Assembly: GCA_021432635.1 (NCBI GenBank)
Contig: MU270018.1
Span: forward strand, 1,050,813 to 1,114,812
Direction: 5' to 3'
From: Thozetella sp. PMI_491
Taxonomy: Eukaryota > Ascomycota > Sordariomycetes > Chaetosphaeriales > Chaetosphaeriaceae
DNA: 64,000 nt
The translations under genes and the position numbers were made by a program. Below, one piece after another: positions 46,535-58,014 of the stretch; position 1 is the stretch's first letter, and each line of letters starts with the position of its first letter. The notes beneath the pieces are model-generated. The model was not told the DNA's origin and did not search any database. It was given only the letters and a program-made list of their open reading frames with translations.

Positions 46535-47468
46535 GTCGAACGCTCTGGAGATCCCAGCCGCCTAATTATCTGCTGTAGCAACAGTCTCCCGTGGCGTTCC
46601 GCTTCTTCTCAGGTGCCGCGCGCTGGTGCTCACCGCGGAATCGCGGGAATGGTCGTCGTGATTGGTTTCAGTTGACGCTGAGCGATCGCATGGCCTGCTA
46701 AGCGGGAATGCAAAGTTAGGGATTCTTCGTTCTTCCAAGCACGGGAATCCCACCGAGTCTGGGTGCTGGAGCGGTCGTCGGGCAGAGTCGACGCTGGAAG
46801 CTTGGGTCTGCGGCGAAGCTATGGTCGGATGAGAGAGGATGATGGTAGCTGCCCCCCATCGCCAGTAGCTTGCGACACACTTGTGGCTGGTACCCACAAG
46901 CAACTGAGGCTTAGGGAGTGCGGGGCAACGAGCTCCACTGTCTGCCCCTGTGTTGGTTCTCTCCCCAAAAGGCCACGGGCCTTTGCACAAGCTCTCCCCC
47001 ACGTAGCACAATACATAGGGCCTATGGGCCTCCGAGTCCGTCCGTTCTCCCAGGGCCGAAGACGGACTACCCTACACCTTCGCAAGCTTCGAAACGCTGG
47101 CATCGGGGATATCGCGGTATTTTGGGTAACTTCCAACACTAAGACGGGGTCAATTTTTCAGCCATCTAAGCTCACTTGCGCCGTGCCGGTCGCCAAGGAT
47201 CCAGGTAAAAAAAAAAGACGGCGGGGGATTTATTAATTAGTCTTGTAAAAACTCCCAGGACTCCCAATTTCGTCGTTTCAAAACTACACTCGCTTCGGAT
47301 CGTGACTTCAGGAACAACATTCTGCTGGGTTACTTTCCCCTCCCCCCCCTTTTTTTTCGGCAACCCCTCGGGATCACTGGCCGTCTCGGCAAGCCAGTCA
47401 AACTGGCTTTCAACTCTCCTTCGCGCCTCCTGCTTAGACGGCTCTTAGGGCCGCGAGCGGCGTTCGGC
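46535..47468. other. Divergent promoter region of vps29 and the aminotransferase
   Basis: No gene-like frame is convincing, although weak 100-150 codon frames exist on both strands. Contains an A9 tract near 47207 and a T8 tract near 47351. Confidence 0.55.
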
Positions 47469-49003
47469 ATGCCCCGCAGCGACGTCCACCCCTCCAAAAG
47501 GTTGTCTCTTATTTCGGGGCACCTCGGGCCCCAGAAGTCGACAGACAGTCCTCAGAACATCCAGTCTAGATCGCTCTCTACCAGCACCGCCAGAATGTCG
47601 TCGCAGCCAGAACACCCGACCCTCCTCATCCCTGGGCCCATCGAATTCGATGATGCCGTCCTCCAGTCCATGGGCCACTTCAGGTTAGTCTGCTCTTCCC
47701 GATACCGCGCATCCGCGCCTCCTCCCGAGCTTCTTGTCTCCGGACACCCGTGGCTGACCACCGCCGCGCGGCGCCCAGCGAGAGCCATGTGGGACCGGGT
47801 TTCGTCGCCGTCTTTGGCGAGACCCTGACGCTGCTCCGGAAGCTCTTCCAGACCACCGACCCGGCAGCTCAGCCCTTCGTCTTGTCCGGCTCCGGCACCC
47901 TGGGCTGGGATGTGGTGGCGGCCAATCTGATCGAGGCCGGCGAGGACGTGCTCGTCCTCGGCACTGGCTACTTTAGCGATGGCTTCGCCGACTGCCTCCG
48001 TACCTACGGCGCCAACGTCACCGATCTCAAGGCGCCAGTCGGCAGCCGCCCCCAGCTCCCTGAGATCGAGAAGGCGCTAAGCGAGAAGAAGTACAAGGCC
48101 ATCACCGTCACTCACGTCGATACCTCGACCGGTGTGCTGAGCGAACTCGAGAAGCTGTCAGAGCTGGTCCACCGGGTGTCCCCCGAGACGCTCATCATCG
48201 TCGACGGCGTGTGCAGCGTGGCCTGCGAGGAGATCGCCTTCGACAAGTGGGGCCTCGACGCCGTCGTCACCGCGAGCCAGAAGGCCATTGGGTGCCCGGC
48301 CGGACTGTCAATATCCATGTTTAGTGGTCGGGCGATCAAGGCTTTCCAGAGCCGCAAGACCCCGGTGCCCGCCTACTTCGCCTCCATGAAGAACTGGCTG
48401 CCCAGTAAGTTGAAGACGGGTCCCAGACGGCAGCAAGGGAAGACGGCCCCACGCTAACATACGTCAAGTCATGCAGAACTATGAGAATAAGAAGCCCTCA
48501 TATTTCGCAACCCCCTCGCCCCAGCTGGTTCGCGCCCTCAACACGGCGCTCAACCAGATCCTCTCCAAGCCCCTCTCGGAGCAGTTCGCCAAGCACAAGG
48601 AGGCCTCGGACAGGATCAAGGCTGCGGTCGCTAAGCTGGGACTGAAGCAGGTCGCCGCCAACCCGGAGGACCAGGCACACGGCATGACCGCCATCTACCT
48701 CCCGGAGACGGTCAAGGGCACCGAGCTCCTACCCAGCCTCGCCAAGAAGGGCGTCATATTTGCTGGCGGTATCCACAAGGAGATCGTCACGAAGTACGTC
48801 CGCTTCGGACACATGGGCGTTAGCGTGGTGAGCTACCCCCCTTCGCACTGCCGGCCTGCGGCGTTGCATGGTTTTTACCCTTCCTTCACTTTGCCCGCCC
48901 AAACTAACCACAGTGACAGCTGGACCCAAGCAGGGGCCACATCGAGCGCGCGATTGAAGCGTTGGAGTCCGGACTGACCGAGCTCGGCTACCAAAAAGCA
49001 TAG
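47469..49003 (+). CDS. agx1: Alanine-glyoxylate aminotransferase (class V, AGXT/Agx1)
   Basis: Exons 47469-47683, 47779-48404, 48469-48827 and 48920-49003 give 427 residues. The enzyme transfers the amino group of alanine to glyoxylate, making glycine and pyruvate, with PLP. Core signs are LIPGPIEFDDAV, SHVGPGF, SGSGTLGWD, the PLP aspartate in IIVDGVCS (Asp214) and the Schiff-base lysine in ASQKAIGCPAG (Lys240), then AGGIHKEIVTKYVRFGHMG. The N-terminus carries two signals: RLSLISGHL at 11-19, an exact PTS2 nonapeptide, and a basic Ser-rich SRSLSTSTAR stretch resembling a mitochondrial presequence. A second in-frame ATG at 47595 (Met43, MSSQPEHPT) would give a form without either. The C-terminus ..YQKA is not a PTS1. 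Confidence 0.9.
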
Positions 49004-50300
49004 AGGGTCCTACACGTGTCTAGATCCCATGTTTACCGTGTTTGATAGATCTACGTAAATATAGGCCGGAAAGGCGCCTGGATATAGGCCAGACAAAAAG
49101 GTGCGGGAATATAGGGCAGCTAAAGGCGCAGGGACAGAGTCGAGAAGCGGCGAGCGTGTTGCCCTTTGGCAGGTTCCGTGTCTCCAACTTGAGGTGGTGC
49201 CGTATTGTCGTGGTTCCATTTCTAGCAAATACCAGTACCTATTCCTCCTAGATGTCTCACAGCCTGGGGTCGCAGTCCCATTCACGGGGAATCAGCTCCG
49301 GGAATGTGATGCCTGCAGTTCTATTGGAATCGTTTTGTGAAGGAGAAGCTTCCAGCGACAGGCTGGCTCACCGGGCCACTCTAGGGCGTGTCTCAAGGGG
49401 GCGAACGGGAGGGATGCGCCCTATCAGGAGGTTCGCTCTGGACGAGGTGACAATTATGTGCCTCAGGGGTGAAGGAGGTAAACAAAGCATCCTCGGATCT
49501 CAGATCTCAGGAGCCAGTCTTTTCCTTTTCCTAGCGCCCACCCTTCCTTGGCCAGACACGGGCTGCCCACCGGAGGCGGTGTCAGGTAGATAATAGTGCA
49601 CGTCGATATCGGCCTGGGTGGCCGGGATTTTCGGCAAAGCCAGATGCTTTTTTTGCAAAGATAGCAGGGCTAGGTCGGAGAAGGTACCACTTCAAGGCGG
49701 GCTCCTGTCCGTGTTACAGGTGCCGCCCAGTTGACAAGATCGAGATTCGGACGAGTAGACAGCCGTCAGGCCTTAATTTGAACGAATGACTAATCAGCTG
49801 AGGGACCACATTACTAATAGCGCTCGCCAGAGGCCCCCCGCTGTCAGTGGGAGCTTTGATTCACCCAGCCTGGCGACCGACCCACCCAACCTCTCTGCCT
49901 TGCGTGAAGGAGGGGTTCGCCGCAACAGTTGCATCAACAACTGACCAGCCTCTTGTGGTGGGGTCGGTAGAGAGCTTTCAACACCCGACTCTCGTTCTCC
50001 GCGAACCCGTCACGGAGCATCTCAAAATCTTCACCCGCAGGCGACCGCCAACGCATTTTGAGATTTGCCCCCTCCTTTGCCCTCCTCCTCCCGGCGTTTC
50101 TTTTCTCTTATTCCCTGCCCTCCGCCAGCGCCCTCCCCTCCTTCTTTTCTTCGTCCTCCGCAAAAACCCCCTCCGCAAAACCTTACAAGGCAGGCATCAG
50201 CCTCCCGACGGACCCCATCTTCTCCCCCTCACCACCTGCGGACTGCCATCACCGCCTCCCACGACACCTTGGCGAGACCCCGACGGGCACACGCGCGACC
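49004..50300. other. Intergenic region and crm1 leader
   Basis: Nothing gene-like. The last 250 bases are pyrimidine-rich (CCTCC and CTTT tracts), as in strong fungal leaders. Confidence 0.55.
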
Positions 50301-53300
50301 ATGACGGTCTCCATCGACGAGCTGGACGCCACGGTGCGGGCCTTCTACGAAGGTCGCGGCGAACAGGTAGGCGGCGCTTCGGGTACATTTCGCTCTCGAT
50401 ATGCTAATATCGCATCCCCTCATGCAGCAAAAGGCTGCCCAAGCCGCTCTCAACCAGGTAAGCTCGGCAACAACCCCTCCCCTCCCCCAACCCGCCACGC
50501 CCGAACCTCGACTGACCAATTCCCGCAGTTCAAAGAGAACCCCGACGCCTGGCTGATGGTCGATGAGATCCTCTCCAAATCGAGCTATTCCCAGACAAAG
50601 TGTACGCCAACCTCTGCAATCGCCGCCCCATCCCCAGCCGGCCGAATCAAAGGGCTAACGTGCCTCAGACCTTGGTCTTCAGGTCCTAGACAGTGTGATT
50701 ACGACTAGATGGAAAGTTCTTCCTCCCGAACAGCGCCAAGGTATGTCGCGGGCAGCAGCGGTGAGAGAACGGGAGGGGAAGAAAGGGGGGAGGTTTGGCC
50801 TTTCAGGACAGGCGACTGACCCTTAGGCAGGAATCCGGAACTTCATCGTCCAATATATCCTCCAGATCTCCGACTCGGAAGAAAACCTCAAGACGCAGAA
50901 GACGCTCTTGAACAAGCTGAACCTGGTCCTTATCTCGATCCTCAAGCAGGAGTGGCCGCACAACTGGCCGACCTTCATCAACGAGATCATCTCGGCCTGC
51001 CGCACCAGCCTGTCGGTCTGCGAGAACAACATGAGCATCTTGCGATTGCTGTCTGAGGAGGTCTTCGACTACTCGGCTGAGCAGATGACCTCGACCAAGA
51101 CACGCAACCTCAAGACCACCATGTGTAACGAGTTCTCGCAGATCTTCCAGCTGTGCCAAGAGATCCTCAATACCGCCACGCAACCGAGCCTGGTCAAGGC
51201 AACTTTGGAGACACTATTGCGCTTTTGCAACTGGATACCGCTGGGCTACATCTTCGAGACCCCGCTGATCGAGACTCTCCGGACCCGATTCCTCGAGACC
51301 CCCGAGTTCCGCAACGTGACCCTTCAGCTCCTGACTGAGATTGGCGGTCTCCAGACTGGCGGCATGAACATCTGGGACGAGCAGCTGATCAAGATGTTCA
51401 CCGAGGTGCTCACCACCATTTCCAACTTCATCCCGTTGACCCTCGACCTCAAGTCAACATACCCTCAGAGCAACTCGCGAGATCAGGAGTTCATACAGAA
51501 CCTCGCGCTCTTCCTGTGCAACTTTTTCGGCGCACACCTCAATGTAAGCCTTCCCCAAATTGCAAGCCTACGGGACCGCCTCCCCGGCTTGGTTACTGAC
51601 GGACTACTCTACAGCTCATCGAGAACCTCCCCAACCGGGACTTCCTCTCTCATGGCCACTACTACTTAATTCGGATCTCCCAAATTGATGACCGTGAGAT
51701 ATTCAAGATCTGCCTGGATTACTGGCTCAAGCTAGTCCAGGAGCTTTACGAAGAGATGCAGGCGCTGCCCATCTCTGACATGAATCCGCTCGCCATGGGT
51801 TTGCAGGCCGGCGGCGCACCCCACCCGACGGTACTAAACAACTACCCGCTGAGGAAGCACAAGTACAACGAGATTCTCTCCAACCTGCGAATCGTCATGA
51901 TCGAGAAGATGGTCCGCCCAGAGGAGGTGCTGATCGTTGAGAACGACGAAGGAGAGATTGTGCGCGAGTTCGTCAAGGAGAGTGACACTGTCCAGTTGTA
52001 CAAGACGATTCGCGAGTGCCTCGTCTACCTCACCCATCTCGATGTCATCGACACCGAGAGCATCATGACGGAGAAGCTAGCGCGCCAAGTTGATGGCAGC
52101 GAGTGGTCGTGGCATAACTGCAACGTGCTCTGCTGGGCCATTGGCTCCATCTCCCTGGCCATGAACGAGGAGACTGAGAAGCGATTCTTGGTAACGGTAA
52201 TTAAGGACTTGCTTGGCCTGACCGAGATGAAGCGCGGCAAGGACAACAAAGCCGTTGTCGCCAGCAACATCATGTACATCGTCGGACAGTATCCTCGATT
52301 CCTCAAGGCGCACTGGAAGTTCCTGAAGACAGTCGTCAACAAGCTCTTCGAGTTCATGCACGAGTCACACGAAGGTAAGAGGATATCATCTCGTCCCCCC
52401 TCCCTGCACACCCCCTCTAGAATTCTTGGCTAACAAATTTCTACCCATAGGTGTTCAGGACATGGCGTGCGACACGTTCATCAAAATCGCAAAGCAGTGC
52501 CGCCGCCATTTCGTGGCACTCCAGCCGAGCGAAAGCGAGCCTTTCATCGAGGAGATCATTCGGAACCTGGGCAAGATCACTTGTGATCTCACCCCGCAGC
52601 AGGTCCATACCTTCTACGAAGCGTGCGGCTATATGGTTGCCGCACAGGGAAACAGGAACCAGCAAGAGCGCCTTCTGGCCGAGCTGATGAGCATTCCCAA
52701 TGCCGCGTGGGATGAAATCATCAAGCAGGCCACGATCAACCCGGTCATTCTCCAGGACTCTGACACCATCAAGGTCATCGGAAACATCATGAAGACTAAC
52801 GTGTCGGCGTGCTCATCGATTGGCCCTTATTTCTTCCCACAGGTTGGCCGCCTATACAGCGACATGCTGCAGATGTATGCCGCTACCAGCCAGCTGATCT
52901 CAGAGGCTGTGGCTCGCGAGGGTGAGTATCGAGACGCCAAGTGTGAACCCCCCACACGATATCGTCCGCTAACACGGCTTTCAGGCGAGATCGCTACCAA
53001 GATGCCCAAAGTCCGGGGTCTCCGGACCATTAAGAAGGAGATTCTCAAACTGATCGAGACTTTCGTTGAGAAGGCCGAGGACCTGCAGGCTGTTCGGGCC
53101 CAGATGGTCCCCCAGCTCCTCGACACCGTGCTGGTAGACTACAACCGCAATGTGGCCGGCGCTCGCGACGCCGAGGTGCTGCGCGCCATGACTGTCATCA
53201 TCACCAAGCTTTCCGTAAGTCACAACGGACCCATGTAGCTCCACGAAATGGAGGCCCGAGTAAACGCTAACATCACTTCTCTCCTAGAACTTGATGGAGG

Positions 53301-54163
53301 ACCAGGTCCCTACCATCATGGAAAATGTCTTCGAGTGCACGCTAGAGATGATCAACAAGGACTTCTCGGAGTTCCCCGAACACCGCGTAGAGTTCTTCAA
53401 CCTCTTGAGGGCGATCAACCTTCACTGCTTCCCCTCTCTTCTCAAGCTGGACAACCGCCAGTTCAAGTTTGTCATCGACTCTTGCCTGTGGGCGAGCAAG
53501 CATGATAACCGCGATGTTGAGACTGCTGGACTTAACATGTGCTTGGAGCTCATCAACAATATCGCCGATAAGACCGACGTTCAGACCTCCAATGCCTTCT
53601 TCGGACAGTTCTTCCTGCCGATCCTCCAGGAGGTCTTCTTCGTCCTAACAGACCAGGACCACAAGGCCGGGTTCAAGACGCAGTCCATGCTGCTCATGCG
53701 CATGTTCTACTTCGTCCAGCCTGCTGATGGGTCAACTCCAAAGATCCAGGGGCCCATCTACCAACCCGACCAAGCCCAGGTCGGCACCGGTAACCGCGAG
53801 TTCCTCGGCAGCTACGTCAGCAACCTTCTGCGCAATGCCTTCCCGAACTTGACCCCGTGAGTGACCCTCAGCCCCTCGCGGCCTCGCTGCTGTAATCGTG
53901 CCACTAACACCCTTCGCAGGAAGCAAATCGAGCAGTTTGTTGAAGGTCTATTCACACTGAACACCCAGTATGACAAGTTCCGGCTAGCGCTCCGTGACTT
54001 CCTGATTTCGCTCCGCGAGTTCGCCGGTGACAACGCCGAGCTCTACTTGGTTGAGAAGGAGCAGCAGGAGAGGGACGCCAAGCTGGCAGAGCACGAGCGG
54101 CGGTCCAAGGTTAGCGGCCTGCTGAAGCCCTCGGAGCTTGAGCAGGAGGACGAGGACCTGTGA
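50301..54163 (+). CDS. crm1: Exportin-1 (Crm1/Xpo1)
   Basis: Ten exons (50301-50366, 50428-50457, 50529-50601, 50669-50740, 50831-51543, 51615-52374, 52451-52921, 52985-53214, 53288-53856, 53920-54163) give 1,075 residues, the usual length. Crm1 with Ran-GTP exports proteins bearing leucine-rich NES signals through nuclear pores. HEAT repeats run the whole length. Visible landmarks are [47 protein letters not shown], the acidic-loop [13 protein letters not shown] and the NES-groove segments ([11 protein letters not shown]). The residue matching the leptomycin-B cysteine is Thr ([15 protein letters not shown], about Thr521), as in budding yeast. Exon 2 is only 30 nt. The C-terminus is acidic ([10 protein letters not shown]). 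All splice sites are GT..AG and keep phase. Confidence 0.95.
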
Positions 54164-54899
54164 CTAGGCGAAGAGCTCCGGACCGAGTTTGCGCCCGCTC
54201 GCGAGAAGTCACTGAACCCGCCTGCATCGTCGTCCGAAACCGACGACCTTGATGGGTGGGGGATCTACGGGCTGTGACTTGCCACCTCACCGGCAGCGCT
54301 CCTCAGCCGAAGCGGGATCTCGGCCGCGTCCCGGCTTCCTTTTGTTTTTTTAACATGTAGTGATACCAATAGAGGACCAGCAACAACAGAATGTGCGTGA
54401 CAGACAGGCTCTCCTCTCTCCTATTTAGCGCAGGCAGGACGGGCTCTGGCCGTTCGGTTCTCCTGTTCCGCCGAGGCCGGCGGCTGAGCACGCAGGTAAG
54501 GCCGGTGCTAGGCAAGCCCAGATTCAGATTCAGTTTGCACGTATCACAGCATTCCGTTGCGAGAGGAGGAGAAGGAGAGGGAGGCCAGGGGAGATCACGG
54601 ACTGAGCAAAAAAGGGGTGACGAGGGCCTGGGCGGTCGGGACCCGGCGCCGGCATGTTGGTGTGTGAGGTGAATGGGAACTCAAGCAGGCAGGCTGGGAG
54701 CCGCCCAAATGGACGAAACCGATCAAGGATGCGTACGAGGGACGTAGAGGCCCGAGGGATTACCTGTCTAGGTAGATGGATCGACGAGCTTTAGGGGTCG
54801 GAGATTAATATCAATGAGATAGCCACAAGACAACAACCAATTAGCAAGGACTTTGGCTCCGGCTCATCGGTGCTGTATGTGTGTGCCTGTGTGTCTGTA

Positions 54900-54941
<42 letters not shown>

Positions 54942-56069
54942 CTTGCGTGAGCACTGAGGTGGCGATGCCGGAAGACCCTGACTACTCGCGGAGGCATCAG
55001 GTATCATTCCTCGCCCAGAAGGGCAGGATACCACGTGTACATGCGGTTGGTTAGCTCAGGAGATGCACGGAGCTGTCCGCTTTGTTCTATTATTGTGTGC
55101 CACGCAAACGAGGCTGGCATCCAGCGCGCTGGTATCCCGGGAAAGACGGCAGGGCTGCTCTTCTATCGACGAGCTATGTTGCATCCTAACCTTGATCGAT
55201 GGCTTCTCTTCTCCCATTTGCGGTCGCCAGCAGCTCTTTCCCATTTTGGCTCGTTTCCCAATTGACGAATGAAAGCGCCTAGGTGCCCAACGTGGCTGCC
55301 ACCGCACGTGCACACTGCTTGGGATCGCCCTAAGCCCAGCGCTTCAGCCGCTGGATCCCCCCACCGTTGGCCGTCTGCGTCTAGCGCTAGCGCAGGTTCC
55401 GTCACCGAAGCCCATGTTTGCCAGGCCTAATTTACATATGGCTCTGCAAGATCCAACGGCGAGAAGCCAAGCCCAAACATCGGTCGACCGAACTAGCGAC
55501 CGTCGACCGTTCCCTCCTGTAGGGCACCCCTACTGCTCGCCCGCCAACCAGGCCAAACGCGTGAAGCAGGTAGGCCACGGGCATGGCGAGCGACCCCGAC
55601 CGGCGCCCGCCCGTTGCTGCTAGCGAATGCCTAGAAACCGCCTCTCATTCCCAGCTTGTTGACTTTATCGAGTACCTTACCGGCTACAGGATAGCTAGTG
55701 TTATTAAACAGGCAAGGACGGACCGATCTCGGCTCCTCGTAACCGGGAGACCCGATGGCTGGCAAGGTAGCGGAAGGATGATGACGCCGCACATACTACT
55801 AGTTCGCATGTGCATGCCCCCTTGCTCGGGAGGGTTGTAGTGTTGGGATGCAACCTAATATATTTATACTTCTTGGCCTCCCGTCCCCCCAGATTGCCCC
55901 AGACCCACGAAGGAAAGTGTCGCGTGAGCTCCATTGTTGTCGTGCACACGAGGCAGGTGTTCGCTCATCCTGTCCGTCTGATTGTCCGCCATCGTATCAC
56001 AAGCCATCCGTGTGCGACAGCCAACCGTCACCTTGCTGTCCTTCCGGCGCCTCCCCAGCAACGAGCACC
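54164..56069. other. Intergenic region with a TG/CG microsatellite
   Basis: About 1.9 kb without a credible gene. It includes the crm1 3' flank, the alternating repeat at 54906-54942 and the promoter of the phytase-like gene. Confidence 0.55.
54906..54942. repeat. (TG)15 followed by (CG)4
   Basis: A perfect TG alternation of about 30 bases passes directly into CGCGCGC, 37 bases of uninterrupted purine-pyrimidine alternation that could adopt Z-DNA. Confidence 0.9.
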
Positions 56070-58014
56070 ATGGCCCGCCTCCTCCAAGCGGCCGCCCTCC
56101 TCGCGGCCGTCTCCCCAGCTATGGCCAGCAGCGCTGCTGCCGCCCTAGCCCGGGATGCCGCTGCTGCGGTCAACACAACGACCTGCAACGGCAAGACGTA
56201 CCTGTATGAGGAGCTCGCCGGGTATGGATATATCGTCAACGATGCTAGGGATAAGTGTAAGGACTTCGGGGACGAAAAAAAAGCCCCTTTATAGCTCTTC
56301 AGGCGTATCTAAGCCCTGCTGTAAGGCAATTACTGACCCGGGTTGCCGGTAGTTGGAGATACTCTCGGAGGACTGGGAAGTGGTATCTGGATGAACCAGA
56401 CAGCATGGACGAAGGCGGCCGATGGCAGCTACACCGGCACACTGTGGGCGCTGCCAGATCGTGGTTGGTATGATGGCCCTAATTCTATATAATCCCGCTT
56501 CGTGAGAGAAGTCGAGCCTGCTGTTCTGCCAGGATGTCGAGATGCAGGGCGGTATAAGATGCTAACTCCGTAGGCAGGAATACCCAGGGCACTCTCAACT
56601 TTATCCCCCGTGTCCACATTCTGAACGTCAAGTTCACCCCGCAGCCGGCTGCCACAGTAGCGAGCCCATCCGGCCCTAACCTCCAGCTCACGTACGTAGA
56701 CTCAATCATCTTGCGTGGGCCCGATGGCAGGCCGGGCACTGGTCTCGACGCCGATGGATCCGGCTCGCTTTCCTTCTCAGGCTTTCCGCCCCTGCCGGCA
56801 GCTACCTACCCGGGAGACGGGTACGGTGGCCCGGGTTGTGCCGGAGGAAAGGCCGGCGGCCACCGGGTTTCGATCGATGCCGAAGGATTGCACGTCAATG
56901 ACGACGGAACCTTCTGGATCTCAGATGAATATGGTCCTTACATCTGTGAGTATCCTCTTTGATCTCTGTCTACCCGTCATTTGGCCAGAAATGAAGCCGT
57001 GCTAACAGCCCCGAAAGATCTCTTCGACAAGTCTGGCACTATGATCACAGCCATCCGGCCCCCAGAGGCCATTGTACCCAAGCGCAACGGGACTGACTCG
57101 TTCTCCTCTGACACCACCCCAATCTATATCAACGGCGGCCAGGGCGATGATGTCTCTCCGGCCGACAACCCCACCGGCCGCGACAACAACCACGGCTTCG
57201 AGGGTTTGGCGGTTACCGACAATGGAAACACCCTTTGGGTACTCCTCCAAGCAGCCGCGAACCAGGAAGGCGGTCTTTCCAAGCAGACGGAGCGATACAG
57301 TCGCTTCCTCAAGTACGACGTCTCGAACCGCAAGAGCCCGGTCTACCTAGCCGAGTATGTCGTGCCGCTGCCGCTATACGTCGACCCAACAGCCAAGCCA
57401 TCCAAGAATCCCAAGACGGCGGCACAGTCCGAGATCTACGGCTTGCCCAACGGACAGTTCTTTGTCCTCTCGCGTGACAGCAACAACGGTCACGGTGCCG
57501 AAGGCACCTTGTCTAACTACCGCCAGGTCGACGTCTTCGACATCTCTCAGGCGACTGACATCAAGGCCGCGGGTGGGTACGACTGTGAGACCTGCGCCGT
57601 CGCGAGCAGCAATGGAGTCCTTGACTCCAAGATTACACCAGCAACATACTGTAGCTTTCTGGACTTCAACGTGAACTCTCAGCTCAACCGATTCGGCGTG
57701 CATAATGGCGGCAATCAAGACCAATTCCTCTTGGTAAGTGCCCTACAACCCATATATTCGTTTAGTATCAGACCACTGAAGCTCGCGGAAATCTAATCAA
57801 ACTCCAGAACGAGAAATGGGAGAGCATCGCCATCGTCCCTGTTGAGCCTGGCAGTGGCAACAATGGCGGCGAGTACTTTCTCTTCTCGCTGTCCGACAAT
57901 GATTTCATTACCCAGAATGGATTCATGAAGTTTGGAAAATTCCCTTACAAAGACGCCAGCGGCTACTCCCTGGACAGCCAGGCATTGGTCTTTAAGATCA
58001 AGATCCCAGTCTAA
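56070..58014 (+). CDS. Secreted phytase-like/esterase-like protein
   Basis: Exons 56070-56256, 56353-56467, 56578-56945, 57018-57733 and 57808-58014 give 530 residues. The N-terminus MARLLQAAALLAAVSPAMAS is a classic signal peptide. The body matches the phytase-like domain family (PF13449): FGDTLGGLGSGIWMNQ, LWALPDRGWNTQGTLNFIPR, VDSIILRGPDGRPGTGLD, DAEGLHVNDDGTFWISDEYG, NHGFEGLAVTDNG and EKWESIAIVPVE. The protein is probably a beta-propeller secreted by the fungus, and such entries are often labelled 3-phytase or esterase-like without proof of activity. Several N-glycosylation sequons (NTT, NQT, NGT) are present. Splice choices were set by phase and the domain: the first donor is GTAAGG after AAGT, and the acceptor of intron 2 is GGCAG. 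Confidence 0.85.

Noticed and set aside
41185-49018. Other CACGTG motifs (for example 41185-41190 and 49013-49018) as phosphate-response sites.
   Set aside because: A six-base palindrome is expected several times in 64 kb of GC-rich DNA, and these lie next to genes with no phosphate link.
55045-55130. GTTAGCTCAGGAGATG resembles a tRNA D-arm.
   Set aside because: No matching T-arm or acceptor stem lies at the right distance downstream.
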